Under the pieces are notes generated by a model. It ran no database searches. It was not told the DNA's origin and saw only the letters and a program-made list of their open reading frames with translations. The position numbers and the translations under genes were made by a program. A DNA stretch of 35,706 bases. Origin: a virus. Of the stretch, positions 1 to 5,663 are shown piece after piece. Position 1 is the first letter of the stretch. Every line of letters starts with the position of its first letter. Location: positions 1 to 35,706 of IMG/VR virus record IMGVR_UViG_3300046756_000213. The stretch is one strand, 5' to 3'.

Positions 1-19
1 GAAGTATTTGGGGAGCATA

Positions 20-196
20 GTGGCTAAGAAAGCACCTAAGATAGGAGACAAAGTCGAACACACTTGCACGTTGAACGGAACGTTTCAAGGTGTTGTAATA
101 GAAGTGTTGTCAACACAATTTATATACAAGACCGCAGATGGTCATGATAGATTTTGTTTGTTTAGAGAGATATGGAAAAAACTAGATGAAAGTTAG
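20..196 (+). CDS. small conserved-looking hypothetical protein, 58 aa
   Basis: I do not recognise this gene. The reading frame is open from position 8 (TTG). I chose GTG at 20 because GGGGAG lies just upstream. The product is a small, basic, soluble protein with the segment KIGDKVEHTCTLNGTFQG followed by strand-like residues, which would suit a small beta-barrel (SH3-like) fold. That reading is an inference from hydrophobic pattern only. The stop overlaps the next gene by 11 bases, so it belongs to the tightly packed run that follows. The true upstream context lies outside the window. Confidence 0.55.
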   Translation: MAKKAPKIGDKVEHTCTLNGTFQGVVIEVLSTQFIYKTADGHDRFCLFREIWKKLDES

Positions 197-608
197 GATA
201 GGACCTTACAGAAAGAATAGAGCGTTCAATATAGAAATTGAACCTTTTGATACATGGAGCATGGACCATACACTTGCTCCTATTATTTTACCTATGTTAA
301 TTCAACTACAAGAAACTAAACACGGTTCACCATTTGTAGATAACGATGATGTGCCAGAAGAACTTCGTATGCCTGATGGCTGGTACGAATCCGAGTACAA
401 CAAGAACGGTGAAACAGATGAAAAGTTTCACGAGCGTTGGGACTGGGTATTAAAAGAAATGATATATGCTTTCGATTGTAAAGCAAACAAGGATGAAATA
501 TATATGCGTTTTGATGTAAAAGATCGAGACGCAATGGACAAAGAACAAGAAAGAATATCTAACGGATTTAGATTATTCGGAAAGTATTATGAAAACCTCT
601 GGGATTGA
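186..608 (+). CDS. conserved marine-phage hypothetical protein, 140 aa
   Basis: This acidic soluble protein begins KVRIGPY and contains DHTLAPIILPML, a TKHGSPFVD segment, DDVPEELR and ERWDWVLKEMI. I recognise this signature as a hypothetical family that recurs in marine T4-like phages; its function is not known to me. The many Trp, Tyr and acidic residues and the lack of any membrane segment suggest a compact cytoplasmic protein. It overlaps its neighbours on both sides (11 and 20 bases), so it is probably translated with them as one operon. The gene model is secure because the frame is long, fully open and has an ATG. Confidence 0.8.
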   Translation: MKVRIGPYRKNRAFNIEIEPFDTWSMDHTLAPIILPMLIQLQETKHGSPFVDNDDVPEELRMPDGWYESEYNKNGETDEKFHERWDWVLKEMIYAFDCKANKDEIYMRFDVKDRDAMDKEQERISNGFRLFGKYYENLWD

Positions 609-999
609 TTTGGAAAATTTAGACAATACTACAACGCAAGACGAATACAATAAAGTCTCTTCTGAAAGTAGAGCTCGTAATCTTGCGATGGAATTATCTA
701 AAGAGAAAAAACGTTTAAAGCGAGAGCTTGCAGAATTACAACAGGAAAACGAGGAACTTACTCCTACTACTCCAACTGGCACACCTGACTGGTATGTTAA
801 ATGGTTTAGCATGGTAGCGGCTGTTATAGGTGTGTTTTCTATTAGTGCAGGCTTTACAATGTTTGGACAAGTAGCATATGTACTCAGTAGTGGTGGTTGG
901 GTATATGTAGGTATGGCCTGGGGTGATAGAGCAATCATGATAGGTAGTGCTATAAGCGGAACAGCAGTAATGATGAATATAGTAACGAGTTTAACATGA
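589..999 (+). CDS. coiled-coil membrane protein, 136 aa
   Basis: I do not recognise a named family. Residues about 25-58 are strongly charged and helical (ELSKEKKRLKRELAELQQEN), a clear coiled-coil candidate, followed by a short Thr/Pro linker. Residues about 68-95 and 105-135 are hydrophobic and form two likely membrane helices. The start ATG at 589 lies inside the previous gene, and GGAAAG sits upstream. Its stop overlaps the next ATG in an ATGA junction. The next gene is also a membrane protein with a charged helical middle, so the two may form a pair. A lysis role (holin or spanin) is possible but not shown by any diagnostic motif. Confidence 0.7.
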   Translation: MKTSGIDLENLDNTTTQDEYNKVSSESRARNLAMELSKEKKRLKRELAELQQENEELTPTTPTGTPDWYVKWFSMVAAVIGVFSISAGFTMFGQVAYVLSSGGWVYVGMAWGDRAIMIGSAISGTAVMMNIVTSLT

Positions 1000-1430
1000 A
1001 AAAGTATTACATACTAGCAGGCATAGTTTACACCAGCATTGTAATATTCCTTACAACCACAATACACTATAGATTTGTACAGGAAGAAATCAAAGCACAC
1101 TACCAAGAGGAATACTGTGAAGTTGTGAATACTTACACAGGCGAAGTGGGCGGAGAAGAATGGGAAGAACTGTTCCTCGTAATGGAAGAAATTGCAGAAG
1201 AACGAGACGAACTACAAGAGCAGATAGACGAGGGATTAGACGAGTTACTAAAAGAAGATGGCGGCAGTGATGCTGATGCATATATTAGTTTATTCTATAA
1301 CTTGTCAGATCCTATTAATTGGTTATTTACATTTTTAATTGCTACATTTATAGCAAGTTTCTATCTAGTATTTTATAGTTGTAAACTTGCAATCGAAAGA
1401 CACTTTAAAGGAAACAATAAAGATGACTGA
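996..1430 (+). CDS. two-helix membrane protein with acidic coiled-coil middle, 144 aa
   Basis: The family is unknown to me. An N-terminal hydrophobic segment (residues about 4-24) is followed by a very acidic helical domain (residues about 28-90, rich in Glu) with heptad-like spacing. A second hydrophobic segment lies at about residues 103-130. This topology would place the acidic domain in the periplasm or cytoplasm between two anchors. It starts four bases inside the preceding gene's stop (ATGA), which indicates translational coupling to the other coiled-coil membrane protein. A shared membrane complex is a reasonable inference but is not demonstrated. Confidence 0.7.
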   Translation: MKKYYILAGIVYTSIVIFLTTTIHYRFVQEEIKAHYQEEYCEVVNTYTGEVGGEEWEELFLVMEEIAEERDELQEQIDEGLDELLKEDGGSDADAYISLFYNLSDPINWLFTFLIATFIASFYLVFYSCKLAIERHFKGNNKDD

Positions 1431-1668
1431 TATGTTTGAAGCAACAAATCCAGACGTTAAAATTATTGCAGAGTTAGCAAAAGAAACCGAAATTGCCGAT
1501 CCGATAGATTGGGGCAACTTAAATATTAGTGAAGAACAAGCATACATTATGATGGCTAGTCATGCCGCTGAAATGGAAGTTGAGCCGTTGGTAATGAAAT
1601 CATTAATAACAAAATTGTTGGTTGAAAACTTTGTTCTTAATGTTAAACTAATGCAAAGTAAAGGTTGA
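1423..1668 (+). CDS. small hypothetical protein, 81 aa
   Basis: I set the start at ATG 1423 because AAAGGA lies nine bases upstream and the ATG sits inside the end of the previous gene. The open frame extends further back only with a TTG. The protein is acidic and mostly helical, with no membrane segment and no motif I recognise. Its stop codon is embedded in the -35 box of the promoter at 1665-1693, so this gene closes the first operon of the window. Confidence 0.65.
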   Translation: MTDMFEATNPDVKIIAELAKETEIADPIDWGNLNISEEQAYIMMASHAAEMEVEPLVMKSLITKLLVENFVLNVKLMQSKG

Positions 1669-1693
1669 CACGTAATACGTTTTACTATATAAT
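1665..1693 (+). promoter_or_regulatory. sigma70-type promoter, consensus quality
   Basis: The -35 box TTGACA (1665-1670) and the -10 box TATAAT (1688-1693) are separated by 17 bases and both match the bacterial consensus exactly. The first in-line gene starts at 1715 behind a strong AGGAGG. Host RNA polymerase would use this promoter, so it probably drives early expression of the run that includes ClpP. Confidence 0.85.
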
Positions 1694-1714
1694 AGTTTTA
1701 AATTAGGAGGATAT

Positions 1715-1948
1715 ATGTCTACTGTCTACGAAGATAGAGTTGAAATTTTATGCACAGACAACGGAAAAACCGTTGAAGCTGAAATAGATAACTTTAGAGA
1801 AAAACAATCGTTAAATGCATTTATTGCAGGTAACAAAATTCACATGGTATACAACGGTAAGGTGTATGTCGGAAATCAAATAGGATTAGAGTTTCAAACT
1901 ACTGGTCCAAAGCAAATTGCAAAACTAAGAGGTAGATATGAAAGATAA
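1715..1948 (+). CDS. small conserved phage protein, 77 aa
   Basis: This is the first gene after a perfect sigma70 promoter, with AGGAGG seven bases before the ATG, so it should be highly expressed. The protein alternates short beta-like stretches (VEILCTDNGKTVEAEI, KIHMVYNGKVYVGNQIGLEF) and is likely a small beta-rich fold. It ends in a basic tail (KLRGRYER). I recall similar short proteins in marine phages but know of no function. It overlaps the next gene by 11 bases. Confidence 0.7.
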   Translation: MSTVYEDRVEILCTDNGKTVEAEIDNFREKQSLNAFIAGNKIHMVYNGKVYVGNQIGLEFQTTGPKQIAKLRGRYER

Positions 1949-2141
1949 TATTGAAGTCATGGAAGGACCATATGCAAAGGCTTTGACAGAAGATGTCGAA
2001 GGTGTTCTTTATCGAGAAATTAAAACTGTACGTGTAAAAGATGGCATGCTAACTGAGTATGTTACAAAACGTAGTTATCATGAAAGTGGCGATTATAATG
2101 ATACGTCATCAATTTCACCAATTATAAAGGTAGGATCATAA
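1938..2141 (+). CDS. small hypothetical protein, 67 aa
   Basis: The ATG at 1938 lies inside the end of the preceding gene, after AGAGG. The last base of its TAA is the first base of the clpP ATG (TAATG), so the two are translationally coupled. It has no recognisable motif, membrane segment or cysteines. Because it directly precedes clpP it could be an accessory factor of the protease, but position is the only support for that idea. Confidence 0.65.
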   Translation: MKDNIEVMEGPYAKALTEDVEGVLYREIKTVRVKDGMLTEYVTKRSYHESGDYNDTSSISPIIKVGS

Positions 2142-2728
2142 TGCCGTTAGTACCTATGGTAGTAGAGCAAGAGTCACGTGGCGAACGTTCATATGACATT
2201 TATAGCCGATTACTTAAAGACCGTATTGTAATGCTTAATGGTCCTGTTGAAGATAATGTTGCTAACTTAGTTGTTGCTCAAATGTTATTTTTAGAAAGTG
2301 AAAATCCTGATAAGCCTATTAATTTTTATATTAATAGTCCGGGCGGTGTAATTACAAGTGGCATGAGCATTTATGACACTATGCAATATATTAAATCGCC
2401 TGTTCATACTATTGTAATGGGCCAAGCATGTTCAATGGGTTCATTCCTTGCTCAAGCAGGTGAAGCAGGCAAACGTAAGATGTTGCCATATGCTCGTCAT
2501 ATGATTCATCAGCCAAGCGGTGGTTCACGTGGTATGCAAAGTGATATTGAAATTCAATATCAAGAAATAACTAAAATGAAAACTATCCTTACTGAGTTGT
2601 ATGTTAAACATAATTCAAAAGGTAAGACATACGAAGACTTTGAAAGAGACATGGATCGTGATACATTTATGTCTGCTCAAGAAGCACTTGACTATGGATT
2701 AGTTGATCAAATTGTGGAGAAAAAATAA
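2141..2728 (+). CDS. clpP: ATP-dependent Clp protease proteolytic subunit ClpP
   Basis: This is a serine peptidase of the ClpP family that forms a tetradecameric barrel and degrades substrates unfolded by a ClpX or ClpA ATPase. The 195 residues cover the whole mature bacterial enzyme, with LVPMVVEQ and [15 protein letters not shown] at the start, FYINSPGG in the middle and [12 protein letters not shown] at the end. The catalytic triad is intact by eye alignment with E. coli ClpP: Ser98 in GQACSMG, His123 in MIHQP and Asp174 in DRDTF. There is almost no propeptide. No Clp ATPase is present in the window, so the enzyme would have to use a host ATPase or a phage one encoded elsewhere. It is coupled to both neighbours by TAATG overlaps. 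Identification is secure; whether it proteolyses host targets or matures phage proteins is unknown. Confidence 0.97.
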   Translation: MPLVPMVVEQESRGERSYDIYSRLLKDRIVMLNGPVEDNVANLVVAQMLFLESENPDKPINFYINSPGGVITSGMSIYDTMQYIKSPVHTIVMGQACSMGSFLAQAGEAGKRKMLPYARHMIHQPSGGSRGMQSDIEIQYQEITKMKTILTELYVKHNSKGKTYEDFERDMDRDTFMSAQEALDYGLVDQIVEKK

Positions 2729-2913
2729 TGCCTATTCCGGAAAGAGTAACAGTACCAGAACCTAGAGACCCAAGCAAGAAACATTTTTATATAAGTCTTG
2801 TAAAAAGTGGGGTTAGAATTGTAGCAGGAATTGCTCTTTTTATGGGTGGCTATGCAGCCGCTGGTGTGTTGTTTATCGGAGCAGAACTTTTAGGTATTGC
2901 GGAGGAATTATAA
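2728..2913 (+). CDS. small single-pass membrane protein, 61 aa
   Basis: A charged Pro-rich N-terminus ([18 protein letters not shown]) is followed by a hydrophobic segment from about residue 28 to 58, rich in Gly and Ala. The family is unknown to me. It starts on the last base of the clpP stop (TAATG) and ends the same way with the next gene, so it is co-translated with clpP. It could anchor something at the inner membrane, but nothing in the sequence indicates what. Confidence 0.7.
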   Translation: MPIPERVTVPEPRDPSKKHFYISLVKSGVRIVAGIALFMGGYAAAGVLFIGAELLGIAEEL

Positions 2914-3221
2914 TGAGTGCAGCCGCTATGAGAGTTGACGAACTAAAAGAGTTTGTTGCTGAGAAAAAAGGTATTCCAACTGAGGAAGCACTAACTAAAA
3001 TGTTACAAGAAAATGTTTTAGTAGTAACATTCAATAAACTTGATGGTGCTGAAAGAATAATGACTTGTACTAAGTCGTTCAAAGTTATTCCGGAAGAACA
3101 TCAACCTAAAGACAGTAATTCAAAGCCTAAACTAGGTACTGTCACAGTTTGGGACACAAATGCCAAAGGTTGGCGTAGTTTCAAATACGAGCGTGTAACA
3201 AAAGTAGAAGGAATCATTTAA
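2913..3221 (+). CDS. DUF2693-like (WYL-type small domain) phage protein, 102 aa
   Basis: Residues about 30-98 resemble the DUF2693 family found across T4-like marine phages: VLVVTFNKLDGAERIMTCT, then a VIPEEHQP turn, and VTVWDTNAKGWRSFKYERV at the end. The WRSF motif and the preceding VWD are typical. The molecular role of this family is not established; a nucleic-acid-binding beta-barrel is a common guess. The first 30 residues are helical and not part of the domain. It is the last gene of the clpP run and ends eight bases before tRNA-Ser. Confidence 0.75.
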   Translation: MSAAAMRVDELKEFVAEKKGIPTEEALTKMLQENVLVVTFNKLDGAERIMTCTKSFKVIPEEHQPKDSNSKPKLGTVTVWDTNAKGWRSFKYERVTKVEGII

Positions 3222-3228
3222 CCCATTC

Positions 3229-3318
3229 GGAGAGTTGCCAGAGAGGTCGATCGGGGCTCCCTGCTAAGGAGTTGAACGTGTGAGCGTTCCGAGGGTTCGA
3301 ATCCCTCACTCTCCGCCA
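3229..3318 (+). tRNA. tRNA-Ser (anticodon GCT)
   Basis: The acceptor GGAGAGT (3229-3235) pairs with ACTCTCC (3308-3314), followed by discriminator G and an encoded CCA. The anticodon loop CTGCTAA gives GCT at 3263-3265, reading AGC and AGT serine codons. The long variable arm of about 18 bases is the serine hallmark. AGT is used very often in the virion genes of this window. Confidence 0.95.
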
Positions 3319-3500
3319 AGGACGTGTTGAGGTTGCTCCTCGACTAGTATAGGTTACCAAGTCCTATATGATGAGAAGTGATGTCGCAATCACAACAAAA
3401 GGGTCGATGCAAGTATGCCGGCATGTGTATGCCGTTAGCGTGACGGGGCCGAGCAGGAGGGAATCCTGTGTTGAGAACTCCCCATGCATACACATTAATT
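3319..3500 (+). ncRNA. hairpin-rich segment between tRNAs, candidate structured RNA
   Basis: This 182-base gap has no credible reading frame but many stems. GTTGAGG (3326-3332) pairs with CCTCGAC (3338-3344). TATAGG (3348-3353) pairs with CCTATA (3363-3368), or alternatively AGGAC (3319-3323) with GTCCT (3361-3365). GTGAT (3378-3382) pairs with ATCAC (3389-3393). A ten-pair stem ATGTGTATGC/GCATACACAT (3423-3432 with 3486-3495) encloses CCGT/ACGG, GGGG/CCCC and CAGGA/TCCTG helices. It is clearly more GC-rich than the surrounding AT-rich genes. It is not a tRNA, tmRNA or RNase P RNA that I can recognise. Boundaries are approximate, and it would be transcribed together with the flanking tRNAs. 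Confidence 0.5.
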
Positions 3501-3574
3501 GCGGGTGTTGTGTAATGGTAAGACCTTAGGTTTCCAACCTAAAGATAGGAGTTCGATTCTCCTCACCCGCTCCA
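3501..3574 (+). tRNA. tRNA-Gly (anticodon TCC)
   Basis: The acceptor GCGGGTG pairs with CACCCGC (3564-3570), followed by T and an encoded CCA. Anticodon stem TTAGG/CCTAA carries the loop TTTCCAA, giving TCC, which reads GGA (and GGG). The T-loop GTTCGATTC is standard. Confidence 0.95.
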
Positions 3575-3588
3575 AACTTTAACGGCAT

Positions 3589-3663
3589 TGGGTCGTAGCA
3601 TAATGGTAATGCACCGCTTTTTGGTAGCGTAGAGTATAGGTTCGAGTCCTATCGACCCAGCCA
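3589..3663 (+). tRNA. tRNA-Gln (anticodon TTG)
   Basis: The acceptor TGGGTCG pairs with CGACCCA (3653-3659), followed by G and CCA. The leading T-A pair is typical of glutamine tRNA. The anticodon loop TTTTGGT gives TTG, reading CAA, the favoured glutamine codon here. The outermost anticodon-stem pair is a C/T mismatch. Confidence 0.92.
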
Positions 3664-3701
3664 TTAAAGTACAAACTAATAAGTACTCAGAGGTTACATT
3701 T

Positions 3702-3992
3702 ATGAAGATTCGCCCATTACACGATCGAGTGATCGTACGTCGTGAGGAAGAAGAAAAGAAAACAGCAGGTGGAATTTTCCTACCTGGTACAGCACAAGAA
3801 AAACCTAACCAAGGAGAAGTAATTGCCGTCGGTAGTGGAAGGGTTTTAGAAAACGGAGAAGTTACTCCAGTTGATGTTAATATCGGTGACATTATTGTAT
3901 TTGGTCAATTTGCCGGTAGTGACAAGATTGATGCAGACGGTGAAGAACTAATTATTCTTAGCGAAGGCGATATTAAAGCCGTAATTGAATAG
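3702..3992 (+). CDS. groES: co-chaperonin GroES (Cpn10)
   Basis: This is the small lid subunit that caps GroEL and encloses substrate in the folding chamber. The 96 residues match bacterial GroES in length and order: [11 protein letters not shown] at the start, the mobile loop region [19 protein letters not shown] at about residues 19-38, GEVIAVGSG, and a C-terminal [14 protein letters not shown] segment. This is the bacterial type and not a divergent T4 gp31-like protein. No GroEL is in the window, so it would work with host GroEL, probably to fold phage capsid or other abundant proteins. It lies between tRNA-Gln and a 49-codon gene. AGAGG precedes the ATG. Confidence 0.96.
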   Translation: MKIRPLHDRVIVRREEEEKKTAGGIFLPGTAQEKPNQGEVIAVGSGRVLENGEVTPVDVNIGDIIVFGQFAGSDKIDADGEELIILSEGDIKAVIE

Positions 3993-4007
3993 AAAGGAGT
4001 TGCAAGG

Positions 4008-4157
4008 ATGCAACAAAGCAAAGAAGAGCGTGATGCAATTATTGCCACTGTAGTAGCAGAAGTAAATGCAAACGTTAAAAAGTTAAATTCAGGTCCAATG
4101 GCTCATACATTAAAGCGTAGGGCCGCTTTAGAAAAGAAGGCAAGTAAGCGTCGATAA
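4008..4157 (+). CDS. small basic hypothetical protein, 49 aa
   Basis: An ATG at 4008 opens 49 codons to TAA at 4155-4157, 15 bases after groES, with AGAAAGGAG and a second AAGG just upstream. The predicted peptide is helical and Lys/Arg-rich (VKKLNSGP, LKRRAALEKKASKRR), so it may bind nucleic acid. No family is recognised. Good ribosome binding site and tight spacing make it likely to be real. Confidence 0.6.
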   Translation: MQQSKEERDAIIATVVAEVNANVKKLNSGPMAHTLKRRAALEKKASKRR

Positions 4158-4174
4158 ATAAATGACGCAATTAT

Positions 4175-4250
4175 GCTCCCGTAGCTCAGCAGGCAGAGCA
4201 ACTGATTTGTAATCAGTAGGTCGTTGGTTCGATTCCGACCGGGAGCTCCA
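4175..4250 (+). tRNA. tRNA-Thr (anticodon TGT)
   Basis: The acceptor GCTCCCG pairs with CGGGAGC (4240-4246), followed by T and an encoded CCA. Anticodon stem ACTGA/TCAGT holds the loop TTTGTAA, giving TGT, which reads ACA. A GATAAATA motif at 4153-4160 lies 14 bases upstream and could allow late transcription. Confidence 0.95.
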
Positions 4251-4256
4251 CTTTTT

Positions 4257-4331
4257 TCCGCAGTAGCTCAGTGGTAGAGCAGTTGACTGTTAATCAATTG
4301 GTCGTAGGTTCGACCCCTACCTGCGGAGCCA
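4257..4331 (+). tRNA. tRNA-Asn (anticodon GTT)
   Basis: The acceptor TCCGCAG pairs with CTGCGGA (4321-4327), followed by G and CCA. The anticodon stem GTTGA/TCAAT holds the loop CTGTTAA, giving GTT for AAC and AAT codons. Only six bases separate it from tRNA-Thr, so both come from one transcript. Confidence 0.95.
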
Positions 4332-4340
4332 TCTTTTTAC

Positions 4341-4369
4341 TTGACACATCTATTATTAGGTGTTATGTT
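4341..4369 (+). promoter_or_regulatory. sigma70-type promoter
   Basis: TTGACA (4341-4346) and TATGTT (4364-4369) are 17 bases apart. The -35 box is exact and the -10 box matches the key TAT positions. The next gene starts at 4401 behind AAAGGA. This is one of several host-type promoters spread through the auxiliary genes. Confidence 0.65.
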
Positions 4370-4400
4370 AGTATAGTAGAAACAAAGAAAGGACCCTAAG

Positions 4401-4694
4401 ATGAGAGAATGGGTATACAACTGTTGGAATGTAGTAATGGATCACGAAAAGAATCCACTAAGTAATATTCCGGATTTTAGTACACGACATATGATTATGC
4501 AAGTATTAGCATGGATGTGGTGTATTATCTTTGCTATCATTGTAGGTAGTATGTGGGCAGGTATTTTTAGTATGGTGCTTCATGCATTGTTGCTAGGTGC
4601 GATTGCAGTTACAGTAGCAACATTTGAAACTGCAAAACGTAAGCCACAATACTTTGGCGGCTTTGGTCGTGGACAAGGTGGCGAACACGAATAA
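4401..4694 (+). CDS. two-helix membrane protein, 97 aa
   Basis: A short amphipathic head (MREWVYNCWNVVMDHEKNPLSNIPD) precedes two hydrophobic segments at about residues 32-52 and 55-75, and the tail is polar and Gly-rich (FGGFGRGQGG). The head matches a second gene at 9119-9529, which carries SGWRRVMDVKYNPLKYIPD, so the two look like paralogues. The function is unknown. AAAGGACC precedes the ATG, and the gene lies directly after a sigma70 promoter. Confidence 0.75.
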   Translation: MREWVYNCWNVVMDHEKNPLSNIPDFSTRHMIMQVLAWMWCIIFAIIVGSMWAGIFSMVLHALLLGAIAVTVATFETAKRKPQYFGGFGRGQGGEHE

Positions 4695-4846
4695 TGTTTT
4701 ATGTAGTGAATATAAAGTCCGGAGGCATCATAGATGTCTATGACAGTTTAGGTGAAGCAAGTGAACTTGTTGATAAACACCCAGAATGGACGATCATGAT
4801 AAAATACAATGATCGATCAAGACTTAGAAACAAATACGGAGATTGA
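4694..4846 (+). CDS. small hypothetical protein, 50 aa
   Basis: The ATG uses the last base of the previous stop (TAATG), and 50 codons run to TGA at 4844-4846. The peptide starts MFYVVNIKSGGIIDVYDS and continues with an acidic helix and a basic tail (RSRLRNKYGD), resembling a small mixed alpha/beta domain. No family is recognised. Coupled start and tight packing support it. Confidence 0.6.
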   Translation: MFYVVNIKSGGIIDVYDSLGEASELVDKHPEWTIMIKYNDRSRLRNKYGD

Positions 4847-4848
4847 AC

Positions 4849-4989
4849 ATGAGTAATCCAAACGAAGCAGGCGATACAAAAGGTGCCATTCTAGCATTTT
4901 TAATTATTGCTATAATGATGATTGGCACACCTGTTGCAATCGGAACCGCAATGGGTTGGTTCAATCTATTTGGTATACTAGGATTCTAA
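4849..4989 (+). CDS. small single-pass membrane protein, 46 aa
   Basis: The ATG at 4849 lies two bases after the previous stop; a GGAG at 4838-4841 can serve as ribosome binding site. The peptide has a polar start (MSNPNEAGDTKG) and then one long hydrophobic stretch to its end. Its role is unknown. It is the third small gene in a row after the promoter at 4341 and ends just before tRNA-Trp. Confidence 0.6.
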   Translation: MSNPNEAGDTKGAILAFLIIAIMMIGTPVAIGTAMGWFNLFGILGF

Positions 4990-4998
4990 ATTTAATAT

Positions 4999-5073
4999 AG
5001 GCGAGTGGTGTTAACGGTAGCACATGGGTCTCCAAAACCTAAAGTCGCGGTTCGAATCCGTGCTCGTCTGCCA
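4999..5073 (+). tRNA. tRNA-Trp (anticodon CCA)
   Basis: The acceptor AGGCGAG pairs with CTCGTCT (5063-5069, one G-T pair), followed by G and an encoded CCA. The anticodon loop CTCCAAA gives CCA for tryptophan. The T-arm CGCGG/CCGTG encloses TTCGAAT. Confidence 0.93.
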
Positions 5074-5085
5074 TTTACCACTTTC

Positions 5086-5113
5086 TTGACTTTTAATTAA
5101 AAAGAAGTATAAT
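5086..5113 (+). promoter_or_regulatory. sigma70-type promoter before tRNA-Ala and the BtuB module
   Basis: TTGACT (5086-5091) and TATAAT (5108-5113) are separated by 16 bases. The first product is tRNA-Ala at 5124, and transcription can run on into the DUF6580-like and BtuB-like genes, which have no closer promoter that I can see. Confidence 0.7.
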
Positions 5114-5123
5114 TATATTATAT

Positions 5124-5199
5124 GGGGCTGTAGCTCAGTTGGGAGAGCGACTGGTTTGCAACCAGTAGGTCGTAGGTTCGATCCCTATCAGCTCCACCA
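5124..5199 (+). tRNA. tRNA-Ala (anticodon TGC)
   Basis: The acceptor GGGGCTG pairs with CAGCTCC (5189-5195, one G-T pair), followed by A and CCA. The anticodon stem ACTGG/CCAGT holds TTTGCAA, giving TGC for GCA codons. It ends eight bases before the ATG of the DUF6580-like gene. Confidence 0.95.
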
Positions 5200-5207
5200 T
5201 TTTAATT

Positions 5208-5663
5208 ATGAAAGAATTAGTAGTTTTAGTAGGAGCACTTTTGTTAGCAAGAGTGTTACCTATATTAGATCCAAGTTACGCAAACTTTACCCCATTGTTT
5301 GCTGTAGCAATATTCTTTCCGTTAACACAAAGTAAACTATTATCTTATTCTGTACCGCTAGGAGTAATGTTTTTAACAGACTTATTCTTAGGATTTAGTG
5401 CAATAAATTTAGTAGTGTATTTTGTGTTAGCACTTATCATATCATTATCACGTAGCATTAACAATTATGTTTATACTAGTATTATTGGTATAGGACTGTG
5501 GCATGTTATTGTAAACTTCTTTGTGTGGTTATCAAATCCTAGTATGTCATTATTACAAACTTATGCAATGGCTATACCATTTGACTTTAAACTGTTACTA
5601 AGCACATTAGTATATGGTACAGCATTGTCATTACTATTACAAAGGAAACATGCTTACACTTAA
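5208..5663 (+). CDS. DUF6580-like integral membrane protein, putative vitamin-uptake component
   Basis: The 151 residues are almost entirely hydrophobic, with about five membrane segments. The pattern matches DUF6580, a family that in bacteria often sits beside BtuB-type receptors and resembles substrate-binding S components of ECF transporters. Matching features are the ARVLPILDPSYANFTPLFAV stretch near residue 15, a SVPLGVMFLTDLFLGF segment near residue 47, and IIGIGLWHVIVNFFVWLSN near residue 93. The association with BtuB is remembered from bacterial genomes and not computed here. The gene overlaps the BtuB-like gene by 14 bases, so they are co-expressed. No good Shine-Dalgarno sequence precedes the ATG, which is only eight bases after tRNA-Ala, so tRNA processing may affect its translation. 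An ECF ATPase partner would have to come from the host. Confidence 0.75.
   Translation: MKELVVLVGALLLARVLPILDPSYANFTPLFAVAIFFPLTQSKLLSYSVPLGVMFLTDLFLGFSAINLVVYFVLALIISLSRSINNYVYTSIIGIGLWHVIVNFFVWLSNPSMSLLQTYAMAIPFDFKLLLSTLVYGTALSLLLQRKHAYT

Noticed and set aside
3367-3410. ATGATGAG followed by a hairpin and GTC, reminiscent of a hammerhead ribozyme core
   Set aside because: The essential C of CTGATGA is replaced by A and no GAAA follows stem II, so the catalytic core is incomplete.
3228-3500. RNase P RNA or tmRNA in the tRNA gap
   Set aside because: I see no conserved RNase P core (such as GAGGAAAGTCC) and no tRNA-like acceptor/T-arm pair flanking a tag frame.
4372-4377. TATAGT as the -10 box of the promoter before 4401
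   Set aside because: It lies 25 bases from TTGACA, too far; TATGTT at 4364-4369 has the right spacing.
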